Source: Methylotenera sp.
GTDB lineage: Bacteria; Pseudomonadota; Gammaproteobacteria; Burkholderiales; Methylophilaceae
DNA: 64,000 nt
NCBI GenBank assembly: GCA_013141075.1
Contig: JABFRQ010000004.1
Location: 129,073 to 193,072 of the forward strand
Direction: 5' to 3'
Shown: positions 9,938 to 19,536 of the stretch, piece by piece
How positions within the stretch are numbered: the stretch's first letter is position 1
Layout of the letters: every line of letters begins with the position of its first letter
Position numbers and translations under genes: made by a program
Notes under the pieces: generated by a model
Databases searched by the model: none
Seen by the model: the letters and a program-made list of their open reading frames with translations, nothing else
What the model was told of the DNA's origin: nothing

Positions 9938-11056
9938 ATGAAATCTTTACTATTAGACGCAAAAGTAATTGTGGTGAAAGTAGGTTCTAGCCTCGTCACT
10001 AACGATGGCAACGGCTTGGACCAAGCCGCAATAGCCGCTTGGGCAGCGCAAATAGCAATTTTAGTGCAGCAAGGCAAGCAAATTGTACTGGTTTCAAGCG
10101 GTGCGGTTGCCGAAGGCATGCAAAGATTAGGCTGGAAAAAGCGCCCAACGGCCATTAACGAGCTACAAGCCGCAGCGGCGGTTGGTCAAATGGGTTTGGT
10201 GCAAATGTATGAAAGCTGCTTTAGCCAGCATCAACTACACACCGCGCAAGTGTTGCTCACGCATGATGATTTGGCAGATAGAAAGCGTTATTTAAACGCG
10301 CGTAGCACATTACGCACTTTGCTAGACTTAAAAGTGATTCCAATTATTAATGAAAATGATACGGTAGTTACCGACGAAATTCGCTTTGGCGATAACGACA
10401 CATTAGGTTCGCTGGTGGCGAATTTGATTGAAGCTGATACGCTGGTGATTTTAACTGATCAGCAGGGCCTATATTCTGCCGACCCACGTAAAGATAAAGA
10501 TGCAAAATTCATACAACACGCCACCGCTGGCGATGTGGCACTCGAGCAAATGGCGGGTGGTGCAGGCAGTAATGTAGGTACTGGCGGCATGTTAACTAAA
10601 ATATTAGCGGCAAAGCGTGCCGCTAGAAGTGGCGCGAATACGATTATTGCTTCAGGTCGTGAAGCCAATGTGCTGGTGCGTTTAAGTGAGGGGGTAGTGA
10701 TAGGCACGCACTTACAAACGACTGAAATGAAAACCACCGCACGCAAACAGTGGCTCGCAGACCATTTGCAATTGCGTGGTAAATTAACATTAGATGCAGG
10801 CGCTGTAAAAGTGATTAAGCAAGATGGCAAAAGCTTATTAGCCATAGGCGTAACTGCGGTTGAAGGCCATTTCGAGCGCGGCGAAGTTGTCGCGTGTTGC
10901 GATGTTGGTGGCGTAGAAATCGCACGTGGCTTGGTGAATTATTCGGCCGCAGAAGCCATACGCATTATGCGAAAACCAAGTAACGAGATTGAGAAAATAT
11001 TGGGCTATGTAGAAGAAGCAGAATTGATACATAGAGATAATTTGGTCTTGTTGTAA
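9938..11056 (+). CDS. proB: ProB, glutamate 5-kinase
   Basis: ProB phosphorylates glutamate in the first step of proline synthesis. The N-terminal amino-acid-kinase domain begins [12 protein letters not shown], contains [10 protein letters not shown] and the FGDNDTL segment, and is followed by a C-terminal PUA domain (about 280-372: [15 protein letters not shown]). Length (372) is typical of the two-domain form. proA is not adjacent. The obgE-proB order is common in betaproteobacteria. Confidence 0.96.
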   Translation: MKSLLLDAKVIVVKVGSSLVTNDGNGLDQAAIAAWAAQIAILVQQGKQIVLVSSGAVAEGMQRLGWKKRPTAINELQAAAAVGQMGLVQMYESCFSQHQLHTAQVLLTHDDLADRKRYLNARSTLRTLLDLKVIPIINENDTVVTDEIRFGDNDTLGSLVANLIEADTLVILTDQQGLYSADPRKDKDAKFIQHATAGDVALEQMAGGAGSNVGTGGMLTKILAAKRAARSGANTIIASGREANVLVRLSEGVVIGTHLQTTEMKTTARKQWLADHLQLRGKLTLDAGAVKVIKQDGKSLLAIGVTAVEGHFERGEVVACCDVGGVEIARGLVNYSAAEAIRIMRKPSNEIEKILGYVEEAELIHRDNLVLL

Positions 11057-11087
11057 CTGCATTAAGCTAAAAACAGAAGGAATGACA

Positions 11088-11585
11088 ATGAAAAAACAAG
11101 CTTTGGTTGCCATTATTATGGGGTCAGATAGCGATTGGCCGATTATGAAAGCTGCTGCGCAAATGCTGGCTGACTTTGATATTGCTTACACGGCAGAGGT
11201 TGTTTCTGCGCATCGTACGCCAGATTTAATGTTTAGTTTCGCTGAAACTGCCGCCCAAAAAGGTTACCAAGTCATTATCGCAGGTGCAGGCGGCGCGGCG
11301 CATTTGCCAGGTATGGTTGCGGCTAAAACCACGTTACCAGTGTTAGGCGTACCAGTGCCAAGCAAGCATTTGCAAGGTCAAGATTCATTGTTGTCTATCG
11401 TACAAATGCCCAAGGGTATTCCAGTAGCTACGTTTGCAATAGGCGAGGCGGGCGCTGCGAATGCTGGCTTGTTTGCCGCTTCAATATTGGCGAATCACGA
11501 TGTGGTTTTAGCACAAAAGTTAGCGGAATTTCGCGTTAAGCAAACGGTTAAAGTGCAAGCAATGGAGTTAAGTGATAAGCCGTAA
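11088..11585 (+). CDS. purE: PurE, N5-carboxyaminoimidazole ribonucleotide mutase
   Basis: PurE converts N5-CAIR to CAIR in purine synthesis. The active-site loop MGSDSDWP near the N-terminus and the [10 protein letters not shown] and [11 protein letters not shown] motifs are intact. I chose the ATG at 11088 over the one at 11082, because the strong AGAAGGA (11075-11081) directly abuts the first but sits six bases from the second. It is followed 60 bases later by purK, its partner. Confidence 0.95.
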   Translation: MKKQALVAIIMGSDSDWPIMKAAAQMLADFDIAYTAEVVSAHRTPDLMFSFAETAAQKGYQVIIAGAGGAAHLPGMVAAKTTLPVLGVPVPSKHLQGQDSLLSIVQMPKGIPVATFAIGEAGAANAGLFAASILANHDVVLAQKLAEFRVKQTVKVQAMELSDKP

Positions 11586-11645
11586 TAGTTATTAGCATAT
11601 AGTCGGTAGTTAAAACATAAGTACACCATACAAATACACCAGAAT

Positions 11646-12824
11646 ATGAACCAAAATTTAGAACAAAATATAGCGATTCTTCCACCCGCCATGCTAGGCA
11701 TGCTTGGAGGCGGTCAACTTGGGCGTTTTTTCGTGATTGCCGCACACGAGATGGGCTATAAAGTCACTGTACTTGACCCAGATGCTAATAGCCCCGCAGC
11801 AAAAATTGCCGATGCACATATTTGTGCAGCTTTTGACGACAAAGCTGCACTATTGAAGTTAGCAAATACTTGCGCGGCGATTACGACTGAATTTGAAAAC
11901 GTACCTGCAGATTCGCTGTCATTTTTGGCGGAAACCAAACCAGTACGTCCAAGCGCCTACAGCGTAGCCATTGCGCAACATCGTGTAAGTGAAAAAAACT
12001 TTCTAAAGCATGCAGGTTTACCAGTAGCACCTTATGCAGTTGTGAATGAAGTTGAAGATTTGCCCGCTGATGACAGTGATATTTACCCAGCTATTTTAAA
12101 AGTGGCGCGTTTTGGCTACGATGGTAAAGGCCAAGCCAGAGTTAAGAATCAGCACGAAGCGCAAACCGCTTTCATGCAATTTGAGCGCGAAGAATGTGTG
12201 TTAGAGAAAATGTTGAAGCTCGATTATGAAGTTTCTGTGGTGCTAGCGCGTGATGTGCAAGGTAATGTGGCGACTTTTCCTACGGCAGAAAATAGCCATT
12301 TGAATGGTATTTTAGATGTATCCATAGTGCCAGCGCGCGGTAGTGATGCGATTAGTCATCAAGCGCAAAAACTGGCAATCCTAGTGGCAGAAAAACTTGC
12401 TTACACAGGCGTATTGGGCGTAGAGTTTTTTGTGTGTAATGGTGAGTTATTAGTGAATGAAATGGCGCCACGCCCGCATAATTCAGGGCATTATACGATG
12501 GATGCATGCATCACTAACCAGTTTGAGCAACAAGTGCGCGTGTTAACAGGCCTGTCACTAGGTAGCGCAAAGCAACATAGCCCAGCAGTTATGGTGAATA
12601 TACTTGGTGATATTTGGCCAGAGGGCGATGCGACAGAAGGTATTCAACCACAGCCAGAATGGCAGCACGCTTTAAATAACCCACAATTAAAAATGCACTT
12701 GTATGGTAAGAATGAGGCGCGCACTGGCCGTAAAATGGGACACTATACAGTCATCAACGTGAGCCGTGATGAAGCTATTAAACAAGCGATGCAAGTACGC
12801 TCGGATTTAAATATCGGGGGTTAG
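11646..12824 (+). CDS. purK: PurK, N5-carboxyaminoimidazole ribonucleotide synthase
   Basis: This ATP-grasp enzyme makes N5-CAIR from AIR, ATP and bicarbonate, feeding PurE just upstream. The 392-residue protein starts near LGGGQLGRFF, contains ILKVARFGYDGKGQ for ATP binding, and the VNEMAPRPHNSGHYT signature. It is the last gene before a bidirectional terminator. Confidence 0.96.
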   Translation: MNQNLEQNIAILPPAMLGMLGGGQLGRFFVIAAHEMGYKVTVLDPDANSPAAKIADAHICAAFDDKAALLKLANTCAAITTEFENVPADSLSFLAETKPVRPSAYSVAIAQHRVSEKNFLKHAGLPVAPYAVVNEVEDLPADDSDIYPAILKVARFGYDGKGQARVKNQHEAQTAFMQFEREECVLEKMLKLDYEVSVVLARDVQGNVATFPTAENSHLNGILDVSIVPARGSDAISHQAQKLAILVAEKLAYTGVLGVEFFVCNGELLVNEMAPRPHNSGHYTMDACITNQFEQQVRVLTGLSLGSAKQHSPAVMVNILGDIWPEGDATEGIQPQPEWQHALNNPQLKMHLYGKNEARTGRKMGHYTVINVSRDEAIKQAMQVRSDLNIGG

Positions 12825-12874
12825 CATTACGTTTTGCGAGTGTTGAATGCAAGTATCAAGTAATCACGAACAAT

Positions 12875-12904
12875 AAAAAAGCCGAACATCAGTTCGGCTT
12901 TTTT
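12875..12904. terminator. Bidirectional terminator between purK and rpsT
   Basis: GCCGAAC-ATCA-GTTCGGC forms a perfect seven-base-pair stem flanked by an A run on the left and a T run on the right, so it can serve both convergent genes. Confidence 0.92.
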
Positions 12905-12919
12905 GTTACATGCTACTGA

Positions 12920-13294
12920 TTAAACAGTTTTAGCTTTAGGTGCTGCTTTAGCTTTAGGCGCAGCTTTTACTGCTGGCGCTGCTTTAGCCTTTGGTGCAGC
13001 TTTCACTTTAGCAACAGCAACTGGCACTTCACCAGACATCGCTTTAATCGCAGCATTTAAGCGGCTTTTATGACGTGATGCTTTATTCTTATGAATAATG
13101 TTTTTGTCCGCAATGCGGTCAATCACACTTACGTTTTCACTGAAAGCAGCAGCAGCAGCAGCTTTGTCGCCACCTTCAACTGCTTTAATAATTTTTTTAA
13201 TCGCTGTACGCAAAGTAGAACGCAAACTTGCATTGTGAGCGCGTTGCTTAACTGCTTGACGAGCACGTTTTCTTGCTTGTGCGGTATTTGCCAT
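12920..13294 (-). CDS. rpsT: Ribosomal protein S20 with long Lys/Ala/Pro tail
   Basis: S20 binds 16S rRNA in the small subunit. Residues 1-88 match S20 ([35 protein letters not shown]). About 36 extra residues follow, made of repeated AAPKAK units, taking the protein to 124 residues against the usual ~87. The gene is alone on its strand, divergent from murJ. Confidence 0.95.
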   Translation of the reverse strand: MANTAQARKRARQAVKQRAHNASLRSTLRTAIKKIIKAVEGGDKAAAAAAFSENVSVIDRIADKNIIHKNKASRHKSRLNAAIKAMSGEVPVAVAKVKAAPKAKAAPAVKAAPKAKAAPKAKTV

Positions 13295-13484
13295 CTGTGG
13301 TTATTTCCTAAAAGTTGCCTAAAAGCTATTCAAAATACGAAGCCCATAATAATAGCTATTTTCTAAAATTATTGCAAGTTAAAATCAAGTAAATATCATT
13401 GGTAATTGCCGCATGATAATAGCTGGCATGATAAAATCGTTAATTATGTTGTTTGCATACCAATACACACAAAAATTATAAAGC

Positions 13485-15026
13485 ATGAATCTACTTAAAG
13501 TATTAGCTAAAATTGGCAGCATGACGTTTATCTCGCGTATTTTGGGCTTTGTGCGCGATACGCTAATTGCGCGTGCTTTTGGGGCAAGTATGGTGAGTGA
13601 CGCATTCATTGTCGCGTTCAAAATTCCCAATTTGTTGCGCCGTATTTCAGCGGAAGGTGCGTTTAGTCAAGCTTTTGTGCCTATTTTGGGTGAATACAAA
13701 AGCCAGCGCAGTTTTGATGAGACGCATGCACTGGTGAGCCGTGTAGGTAGCTGGATGGGCTTAATTTTAGTTATCGTCACTTTGCTGGGCATGTTGGCCG
13801 CGCCGTTTATTGTGATGCTTATTGCCCCAGGTTTTAAAGCGGAGGCAAGCAAAATGCAGCTCACTATTGAGTTGCTACGCATTACTTTCCCTTATATTTT
13901 CTTTATCTCGCTGGTTTCAATGGCGGGTGGCGTGTTAAACACGTATAACAAATTCAGCATCCCAGCCTTTACGCCTGTTTGGTTGAATCTAGCTATGATT
14001 GTGGCGGTGCTGTTTTTTGCAGATAGTTTTGATGAGCCAATTAAGGCGTTGGCATGGGCGGTGTTTGTAGGTGGCGCCTTGCAATTGGCATTTCAAATAC
14101 CATTTTTAAAGAAAATCGGCATGTTGCCAAAGTTAGATTTCACACATGACGACGGCGTTTGGCGCATTTTAAAGTTGATGGGGCCTGCCGTGCTGGGTGT
14201 TTCTGTGGCGCAAGTATCGCTTATTTTAAACACCGTGTTCGCTTCATTTTTAATATCTGGTAGCGTGAGTTGGCTGTATTACGCTGATAGGCTCATGGAG
14301 TTTCCCTCTGGCGTGCTGGGCGTGGCGCTAGGTACTATTTTGCTGCCAAGTTTATCTAAAGCATTTGCTAGCAAAGATGAAGTGGAATATAAGCAGTTGA
14401 TGGATTGGGGCTTGCGCCTTAGTTTTATGTTGGCCGCACCCGCTGCCGTGGCGTTGGCGGTGTTGGCTACACCTTTAGTGAGTGCGTTGTTCTATTACGG
14501 CAAGTTTACCGCGCATGATGTAGCGATGACTGAGCAAGCAGTTATCGCTTACAGCGTGGGTTTAGTGGGCTTGATTTTGGTGAAAATACTCGCTCCAGGG
14601 TTTTACGCGCGGCAAGATGTAAAAACGCCTGTAAAAATAGGACTAGTTGTATTAGTGCTAACGCAGTTGATGAACTTGCTCTTTGTGTTTCAGCTAAATT
14701 TAGGCCACGCTGGGCTGGCATTGTCGATTGGTCTAGGTGCGTGCGTAAATGCTACTTTATTGTATTATTTTTTACGCAAATCTAATGTGTATCAACCACA
14801 GGCTGGCTGGCTGGTTTTTTTGCTTAAGTTAGCCGCCGCGCTGGTGGTGATGGGCTGCGTATTATATTTTGCAATGGGTGATGCGGGCGTGTGGATTAAA
14901 TACGGCGCGCTGCACCGCATTGTTTATTTGAGCGGCTTGGTGGTATTGGGCGGCATTGCTTATTTTGCAACTTTATTTTTGCTAGGCTTTAGGCCAAAAG
15001 ATTTTATGCGTAGGGTTGCCCGTTAA
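13485..15026 (+). CDS. murJ: MurJ, lipid II flippase
   Basis: MurJ moves lipid II across the inner membrane for peptidoglycan synthesis. The 513-residue, highly hydrophobic protein begins [25 protein letters not shown], characteristic of MurJ/MviN, with some 14 membrane segments. The opposite-strand rpsT and the TAATG overlap into ribF are the usual betaproteobacterial setting. Confidence 0.96.
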   Translation: MNLLKVLAKIGSMTFISRILGFVRDTLIARAFGASMVSDAFIVAFKIPNLLRRISAEGAFSQAFVPILGEYKSQRSFDETHALVSRVGSWMGLILVIVTLLGMLAAPFIVMLIAPGFKAEASKMQLTIELLRITFPYIFFISLVSMAGGVLNTYNKFSIPAFTPVWLNLAMIVAVLFFADSFDEPIKALAWAVFVGGALQLAFQIPFLKKIGMLPKLDFTHDDGVWRILKLMGPAVLGVSVAQVSLILNTVFASFLISGSVSWLYYADRLMEFPSGVLGVALGTILLPSLSKAFASKDEVEYKQLMDWGLRLSFMLAAPAAVALAVLATPLVSALFYYGKFTAHDVAMTEQAVIAYSVGLVGLILVKILAPGFYARQDVKTPVKIGLVVLVLTQLMNLLFVFQLNLGHAGLALSIGLGACVNATLLYYFLRKSNVYQPQAGWLVFLLKLAAALVVMGCVLYFAMGDAGVWIKYGALHRIVYLSGLVVLGGIAYFATLFLLGFRPKDFMRRVAR

Positions 15027-15934
15027 TGCAAATTTTTAGGCACATCCCAGCCGCGTTACAACCCCCATGCGCTTTGGCGATAGGCAATTTTGACGGTATG
15101 CACTTAGGGCATCAAGCTTTATTACGTAAGCTAGTTGAAACCACAAAGGCGCAAGGTTTAACTTCAGCCGTAATGACATTTGAGCCGCATCCACGCGAGT
15201 TTTTTACGCCAGAAAGCGCACCAGCACGGCTGTGTTCAATGCGCGAAAAGTTAGAATATATTGCGGCGGCAGGTGTTGAGCGCGTGTATGTTTGCAGGTT
15301 TAATCAGCGTTTTGCAAAAGTCACAGCAGATGCATTTATACACACCATTTTGCGTAACTCACTCAATGCACAAGCCATTATTGTGGGCGAAGATTTTAGG
15401 TTTGGCGCCATGCGCGCAGGCTCGGTGGCTGATTTTATAGCAGCCAAGCTCAATTTAATTAGCCTGCCAAAAGTGGCGCTAACTGGCGAAAGAATTTCAA
15501 GTACCCGTGTGCGCGCGGCTTTGGCGGCAGGTGATTTTTTAGAAGCCAGCCAATTATTAGGTCGGCCTTATAGTATGAGCGGCAATGTAGTACATGGCGC
15601 AAAACGCGGTCGTCAACTTGGCTTTCCTACAGCCAACGTTCACATGCGGCATGAGCGGCCAGCCTTAAAAGGCGTTTATGCGGTAAAATTAGACGGTTTA
15701 AATGCCGTGGCAAATCTAGGCATTCGCCCGACCATTGCAGGTGTACCAAAGCTCATGTTAGAAGTTCATGTGCTTGATTTTAATGGTGATTTATATGATA
15801 AGCATGTGCATATAGAATTTTTGCACAAAATTCGTGATGAAATGAAGTTTGATGGTTTGGACGCGCTAAAAGCGCAAATTGCGGCGGATGTTGCCGTTGC
15901 GCGAGAATTTTTTAAATCCGTCATTCCCGCGTAG
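15026..15934 (+). CDS. ribF: RibF, bifunctional riboflavin kinase / FAD synthetase
   Basis: RibF makes FMN and then FAD from riboflavin. The N-terminal adenylyltransferase domain shows GNFDGMHLGH (residues 20-29) and the SSTRVR motif; the C-terminal flavokinase begins near residue 185 with GNVVHGAKRGRQLGFPTANV. The last residues (SVIPA) and the TAG stop are read from an inserted palindromic repeat that starts at 15920, so the original C-terminus has been replaced. The change is confined to the tail and need not affect activity. Confidence 0.96.
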   Translation: MQIFRHIPAALQPPCALAIGNFDGMHLGHQALLRKLVETTKAQGLTSAVMTFEPHPREFFTPESAPARLCSMREKLEYIAAAGVERVYVCRFNQRFAKVTADAFIHTILRNSLNAQAIIVGEDFRFGAMRAGSVADFIAAKLNLISLPKVALTGERISSTRVRAALAAGDFLEASQLLGRPYSMSGNVVHGAKRGRQLGFPTANVHMRHERPALKGVYAVKLDGLNAVANLGIRPTIAGVPKLMLEVHVLDFNGDLYDKHVHIEFLHKIRDEMKFDGLDALKAQIAADVAVAREFFKSVIPA

Positions 15935-15990
15935 GCGGGAATCCAGTTAAGGTAGATGCTTGCCTAGATTCCCGCCTACGCGGGAATGAC
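15920..15990. repeat. Paired dRS3-like palindromic repeats (hairpin) at the 3' end of ribF
   Basis: Two copies of the pattern ATTCCC-N8-GGGAAT (15923-15942 and 15968-15987) lie in opposite orientation. The 27-base outer arms (15920-15946 and 15964-15990) pair with one mismatch around a 17-base loop. The motif resembles the Neisseria dRS3 repeat and similar dispersed repeats in other proteobacteria. It overlaps the ribF stop and ends 26 bases before ileS. Confidence 0.85.
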
Positions 15991-16016
15991 AAAAATAAGA
16001 TGTTTGAGATTGTGAA

Positions 16017-18866
16017 ATGACCGAAGAAAATAAAGATTCAAAATACAAATTAAACCTACCAGAAACCACCTTCCCCATGCGTGGTGATTTAGCCAAGCGT
16101 GAGCCAGCGTGGCTAAAACAATGGACGGATAAAAAGCTTTACGAGCGCATTCGTGCTTCACGTAAAGGCAAAACCAAATTCATTTTGCATGACGGCCCGC
16201 CGTACGCCAATGGTGATATTCACATTGGCCACGCCGTTAATAAAATCTTAAAAGACATCATTATTAAAGCCAAAACCATGGATGGTTTTGATGCGCCTTA
16301 TGTGCCAGGATGGGATTGCCACGGCTTGCCGATTGAATTGGTGGTTGAGAAAAATCACGGCAAAAATATTGCCCCTGCGAAGTTTCGTGAGCTTTGCCGT
16401 GCCTACGCGGCAGAGCAAGTGGAAAAGCAAAAGAAAGATTTTATTCGTTTGGGTGTGTTGGGCGATTGGGATAATCCATATTTAACGATGGATTTTAAAA
16501 CTGAAGCCGATATTATGCGGGCTTTGGGTGACGTCTATAAAAATGGCTACCTATACCAAGGCAGCAAACCCGTGCACTGGTGCGTAGATTGCGGCTCAGC
16601 ATTGGCTGAGGCTGAGGTGGAATATGAAGATGTGAATTCGCCTGCGATTGATGTGGGGTTTAAGGTTGTGGATAACAAAGCGTTAAGTCTGGCGTTCCCT
16701 CACCCTAGCCCTCTCCCAGAGGGAGAGGGAGTTTGTGCGGTGATTTGGACAACAACACCTTGGACGCTACCAGCAAACCAAGCGGTAAGCATACATCCTG
16801 AGTTTGATTACGATTTAATTCAAACCAGTAAAGGGCTACTAATTTTAGCGCGTGACTTGGCAGAAAAGACTCTTGCAAGATACGGCGAGGAAAATGCCAA
16901 AGTTTTAGCAAGTTGCAAAGGTGAGACTTTACGAGGTCTGATGTTGCAGCATCCTTTCGACAACCGCCAAGTGCCAATTATTTGCGGTGAACATGTTACA
17001 ACGGATGCAGGTACTGGTTTGGTTCATACCGCCGCCGCACACGGTAATGATGACTGGTTGGTTATGAGTGTGAATTTCCCTCATGAAAAACCACGGATAT
17101 TAATGGGTGGCGATGGTAAGTTCTTTAATAGCGATTTAGTCGAGTTTGAAGCAATTCGTGGATTAACGCGTCAAGAAGCTAATAAGGTGATTTTGGCAGC
17201 GATGACAGAAAGTGGTGCTTTGTTAGCAAGCGCGCGTTTGAGCCATAGCTTCCCTCATTGCTGGCGTCATAAAACGCCATTAATGCAATTGGCAACGCAT
17301 CAATGGTTTATTGGGATGCTTACTTTGACATATGGTATTGCTCCAAATAACAAGTTGCATAACCTTCGTGATATTGCAAATAAAGCCGTTGATGCCACCC
17401 AATTCTTCCCAGCTTGGGGACGCGCCCGCCTTGAAGCGATGATTAAAAATCGCCCTGATTGGTGCGTGTCGCGCCAGCGTAACTGGGGCGTGCCGATGCC
17501 GTTTTTTGTACATAAAGAAACTGGCAATCCGCATCCTGAAACGGCTAAATTATTAGAACTTGCTTGCCAGCTCGTTGAAAAAACAGGGGTTGAGGCTTGG
17601 TTTAGTTTAGATGGGGCTGCTTTCTTAGCGCAATACGCCCCAGAAAATGCGGATGACTATAAAAAAGTCACTTACACTTTAGATGTTTGGTTTGATTCAG
17701 GCGCGACCCATGCGGCGGTGTTAAAGCGTCGTCCTGAGTTGGCTTTCCCCGCAGATTTATACCTTGAAGGCTCAGACCAACATCGCGGTTGGTTTCAATC
17801 TAGCTTGCTCACAGGTTGCGCCATCGATGGTCGTGCGCCTTATAAAGCCTTGCTCACGCATGGTTTTGTGGTGGATGGTGCTGGCCATAAAATGAGTAAA
17901 TCTAAAGGCAATGTGGTTGCGCCGCAAAAGGTGATGGACACTTACGGCGCAGATATTCTGCGGCTTTGGACAGCATCCACCGATTACTCGGGCGAGCTGA
18001 CGATTTCAGACGAAATTTTAAAACGTGTGGCAGAAAGTTACCGCCGTATTCGCAATACCATGAAATTTTTGCTGGCGAATATTGCAGACTTTGATGCGAG
18101 CAAAGATTTGTTGCCCGTTGAAGAATGGCTCACCATTGACCGCTATGCGCTGCACTTAACCACTAAATTGCAAACGGAAGTTTTGGCAGATTATGACCAA
18201 TACACGTTTCATTTAAGTGTGCAAAAATTTGTGAGTTTTTGCTCTGAAGATTTAGGTGGCTTTTACTTAGATATTTTGAAAGACCGCCTCTACACCGCAG
18301 GTGAAAGCTCGCATGCACGCCGCGCCGCACAAAGTGCCTTGCACCATATTACGCATTGCATGATGCGTTTAATGGCGCCAATTTTGAGCTTTACGGCCAA
18401 CGAAATTTGGCAAACTTTAGGGCTAGATGCCGAGAAAACTGTGTTTGAAGATGTGTGGTATGACTTGCCAAAACATGGCTTAACGGATGAGCAACTGCAA
18501 GCTTGGGGCGCGATTATCGTAGCGCGTGGACTCGCCGCTAAAGAGATTGATACAGTACGTAGCGCAGGCCAAATCGGCTCATCTTTGCAGGCGGATTTAG
18601 CATTTTATGCGGCGGACTCAAGCTTTGAAGCCATGAATGATTTAGGTGATGATTTGCGTTTTGTGATGATTACTTCAAGCGCAAAAGTGTACAAAGTGGC
18701 TACTGAAGCTGAGCAAAAAACAGTGGTTACGCCAAGCACACATATTAAATGCGACCGTTGCTGGCACTACCGCGCCGATGTTGGCGCTAATGCTGAGCAT
18801 CCAAGTATTTGTGGGCGCTGTGTGAGTAATTTGTTTGGTGCGGGTGAGGTGCGCAAACATGCTTAA
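16017..18866 (+). CDS. ileS: IleS, isoleucyl-tRNA synthetase
   Basis: IleS charges tRNA-Ile and edits misactivated valine. HIGH is at residues 69-72, KMSKS near 625, and the C-terminal zinc site is KCDRCWHY with CGRC. At about residues 226-238 the sequence [13 protein letters not shown] is encoded by a dispersed palindromic repeat inserted in frame between the N-terminal catalytic region and the editing domain ([14 protein letters not shown]). The total of 949 residues is close to the family length, so the insertion is tolerated or replaces a loop. It lies between ribF and lspA, the classical order. Confidence 0.96.
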   Translation: MTEENKDSKYKLNLPETTFPMRGDLAKREPAWLKQWTDKKLYERIRASRKGKTKFILHDGPPYANGDIHIGHAVNKILKDIIIKAKTMDGFDAPYVPGWDCHGLPIELVVEKNHGKNIAPAKFRELCRAYAAEQVEKQKKDFIRLGVLGDWDNPYLTMDFKTEADIMRALGDVYKNGYLYQGSKPVHWCVDCGSALAEAEVEYEDVNSPAIDVGFKVVDNKALSLAFPHPSPLPEGEGVCAVIWTTTPWTLPANQAVSIHPEFDYDLIQTSKGLLILARDLAEKTLARYGEENAKVLASCKGETLRGLMLQHPFDNRQVPIICGEHVTTDAGTGLVHTAAAHGNDDWLVMSVNFPHEKPRILMGGDGKFFNSDLVEFEAIRGLTRQEANKVILAAMTESGALLASARLSHSFPHCWRHKTPLMQLATHQWFIGMLTLTYGIAPNNKLHNLRDIANKAVDATQFFPAWGRARLEAMIKNRPDWCVSRQRNWGVPMPFFVHKETGNPHPETAKLLELACQLVEKTGVEAWFSLDGAAFLAQYAPENADDYKKVTYTLDVWFDSGATHAAVLKRRPELAFPADLYLEGSDQHRGWFQSSLLTGCAIDGRAPYKALLTHGFVVDGAGHKMSKSKGNVVAPQKVMDTYGADILRLWTASTDYSGELTISDEILKRVAESYRRIRNTMKFLLANIADFDASKDLLPVEEWLTIDRYALHLTTKLQTEVLADYDQYTFHLSVQKFVSFCSEDLGGFYLDILKDRLYTAGESSHARRAAQSALHHITHCMMRLMAPILSFTANEIWQTLGLDAEKTVFEDVWYDLPKHGLTDEQLQAWGAIIVARGLAAKEIDTVRSAGQIGSSLQADLAFYAADSSFEAMNDLGDDLRFVMITSSAKVYKVATEAEQKTVVTPSTHIKCDRCWHYRADVGANAEHPSICGRCVSNLFGAGEVRKHA
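16696..16730. repeat. Palindromic repeat inserted in frame within ileS
   Basis: The core CCCTCTCCC-AGA-GGGAGAGGG (16709-16729) is a perfect nine-base-pair hairpin with a CCCTCACCC lead-in. This matches a repeat common in proteobacterial intergenic DNA, which when translated gives [10 protein letters not shown]. Here it is part of the IleS reading frame. Confidence 0.85.
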
Positions 18867-18883
18867 TTGTCAAAATAATAGCG

Positions 18884-18945
18884 GTCATTCTGATGCAAGT
18901 CAGAATCTGCTTAATAACGAGATGCTGAAACAAGTTCAGCATGAC
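18884..18945. repeat. Inverted-repeat element between ileS and lspA
   Basis: The left half (18884-18909, GTCATTCTGATGCAAGTCAG...) and right half (18919-18945, ending GTTCAGCATGAC) are diverged arms. Each half contains its own small hairpin, for example ATGCTGAA-ACAA-GTTCAGCAT. The right half read in reverse (GTCATGCTGAACTTGTTTC) is a very widespread bacterial dispersed repeat. No gene is disrupted. Confidence 0.75.
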
Positions 18946-18971
18946 AGTTGTAAATTGGGTGGGCGAGTCAA

Positions 18972-19439
18972 ATGAGTGGCACTTGGTACAAATGGCTAAG
19001 CCTTAGCGCAATCGTCGCGGTACTAGACCTTTACACAAAACATTTAATCCAACAAGCGTTTGCGTATGGAGATCTACTGCCAATCACTAGTTTTTTTGAT
19101 TTAGTGCGCTACCATAATGAAGGTTCAGCCTTTGGCTTTTTAAATGATGCTGGAGGCTGGCAAAAGTGGTTTTTTGCAGCAATTTCAGTGCTTGCCGTGA
19201 TAGTGATGACTTACTTAATTAGAAAGCATCGCACTGAGAAACTTTTTTGCGCGGGTTTGGCCTTAGTATTAGGTGGCGCAATCGGTAATTTGTATGATCG
19301 TGTCACGCTGGGGTATGTGGTGGATTTTTTAAATTTTCATTATCAAAATTATTACTGGCCAGCATTTAATGTGGCCGATAGCGCGATTTGCGTGGGTGTG
19401 GCTTTGCTGTTATTAGATAGTTTTAAAAAGCCGAATTAA
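18972..19439 (+). CDS. lspA: LspA, lipoprotein signal peptidase II
   Basis: LspA cleaves lipoprotein signal peptides at the inner membrane. The 155-residue protein has four membrane segments and both catalytic Asp motifs: GNLYDRVTLGYVVDF and FNVADSAI. It serves the several lipoproteins predicted in this window. Repeat elements flank it on both sides. Confidence 0.96.
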   Translation: MSGTWYKWLSLSAIVAVLDLYTKHLIQQAFAYGDLLPITSFFDLVRYHNEGSAFGFLNDAGGWQKWFFAAISVLAVIVMTYLIRKHRTEKLFCAGLALVLGGAIGNLYDRVTLGYVVDFLNFHYQNYYWPAFNVADSAICVGVALLLLDSFKKPN

Positions 19440-19449
19440 CACTTGGTTT

Positions 19450-19515
19450 GTCATTGCGAGCGAAGCGTGGCAATCTAATCATTATTACAGATTGCCGCGC
19501 TTCGCTCGCAATGAC
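19450..19515. repeat. Inverted-repeat element between lspA and the molybdopterin oxidoreductase gene
   Basis: The 27-base arms 19450-19476 and 19489-19515 are complementary at all but one position (a G-T pair) around a 12-base loop. The sequence (GTCATTGCGAGCGAAGCGTG) belongs to a dispersed repeat family common in proteobacteria. In one frame it reads PRFARND and creates a false upstream start for the next gene. Confidence 0.85.
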
Positions 19516-19536
19516 ACCTTAATGAGCGAGGGTGAT

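Noticed and set aside
15920-19515. CRISPR-like array
   Set aside because: The repeats differ in sequence, are palindromic pairs rather than evenly spaced direct repeats, and have genes between them.
19492-19536. Upstream start for the molybdopterin oxidoreductase (PRFARND...)
   Set aside because: These codons come from the inverted repeat; a ribosome site precedes the ATG at 19537.
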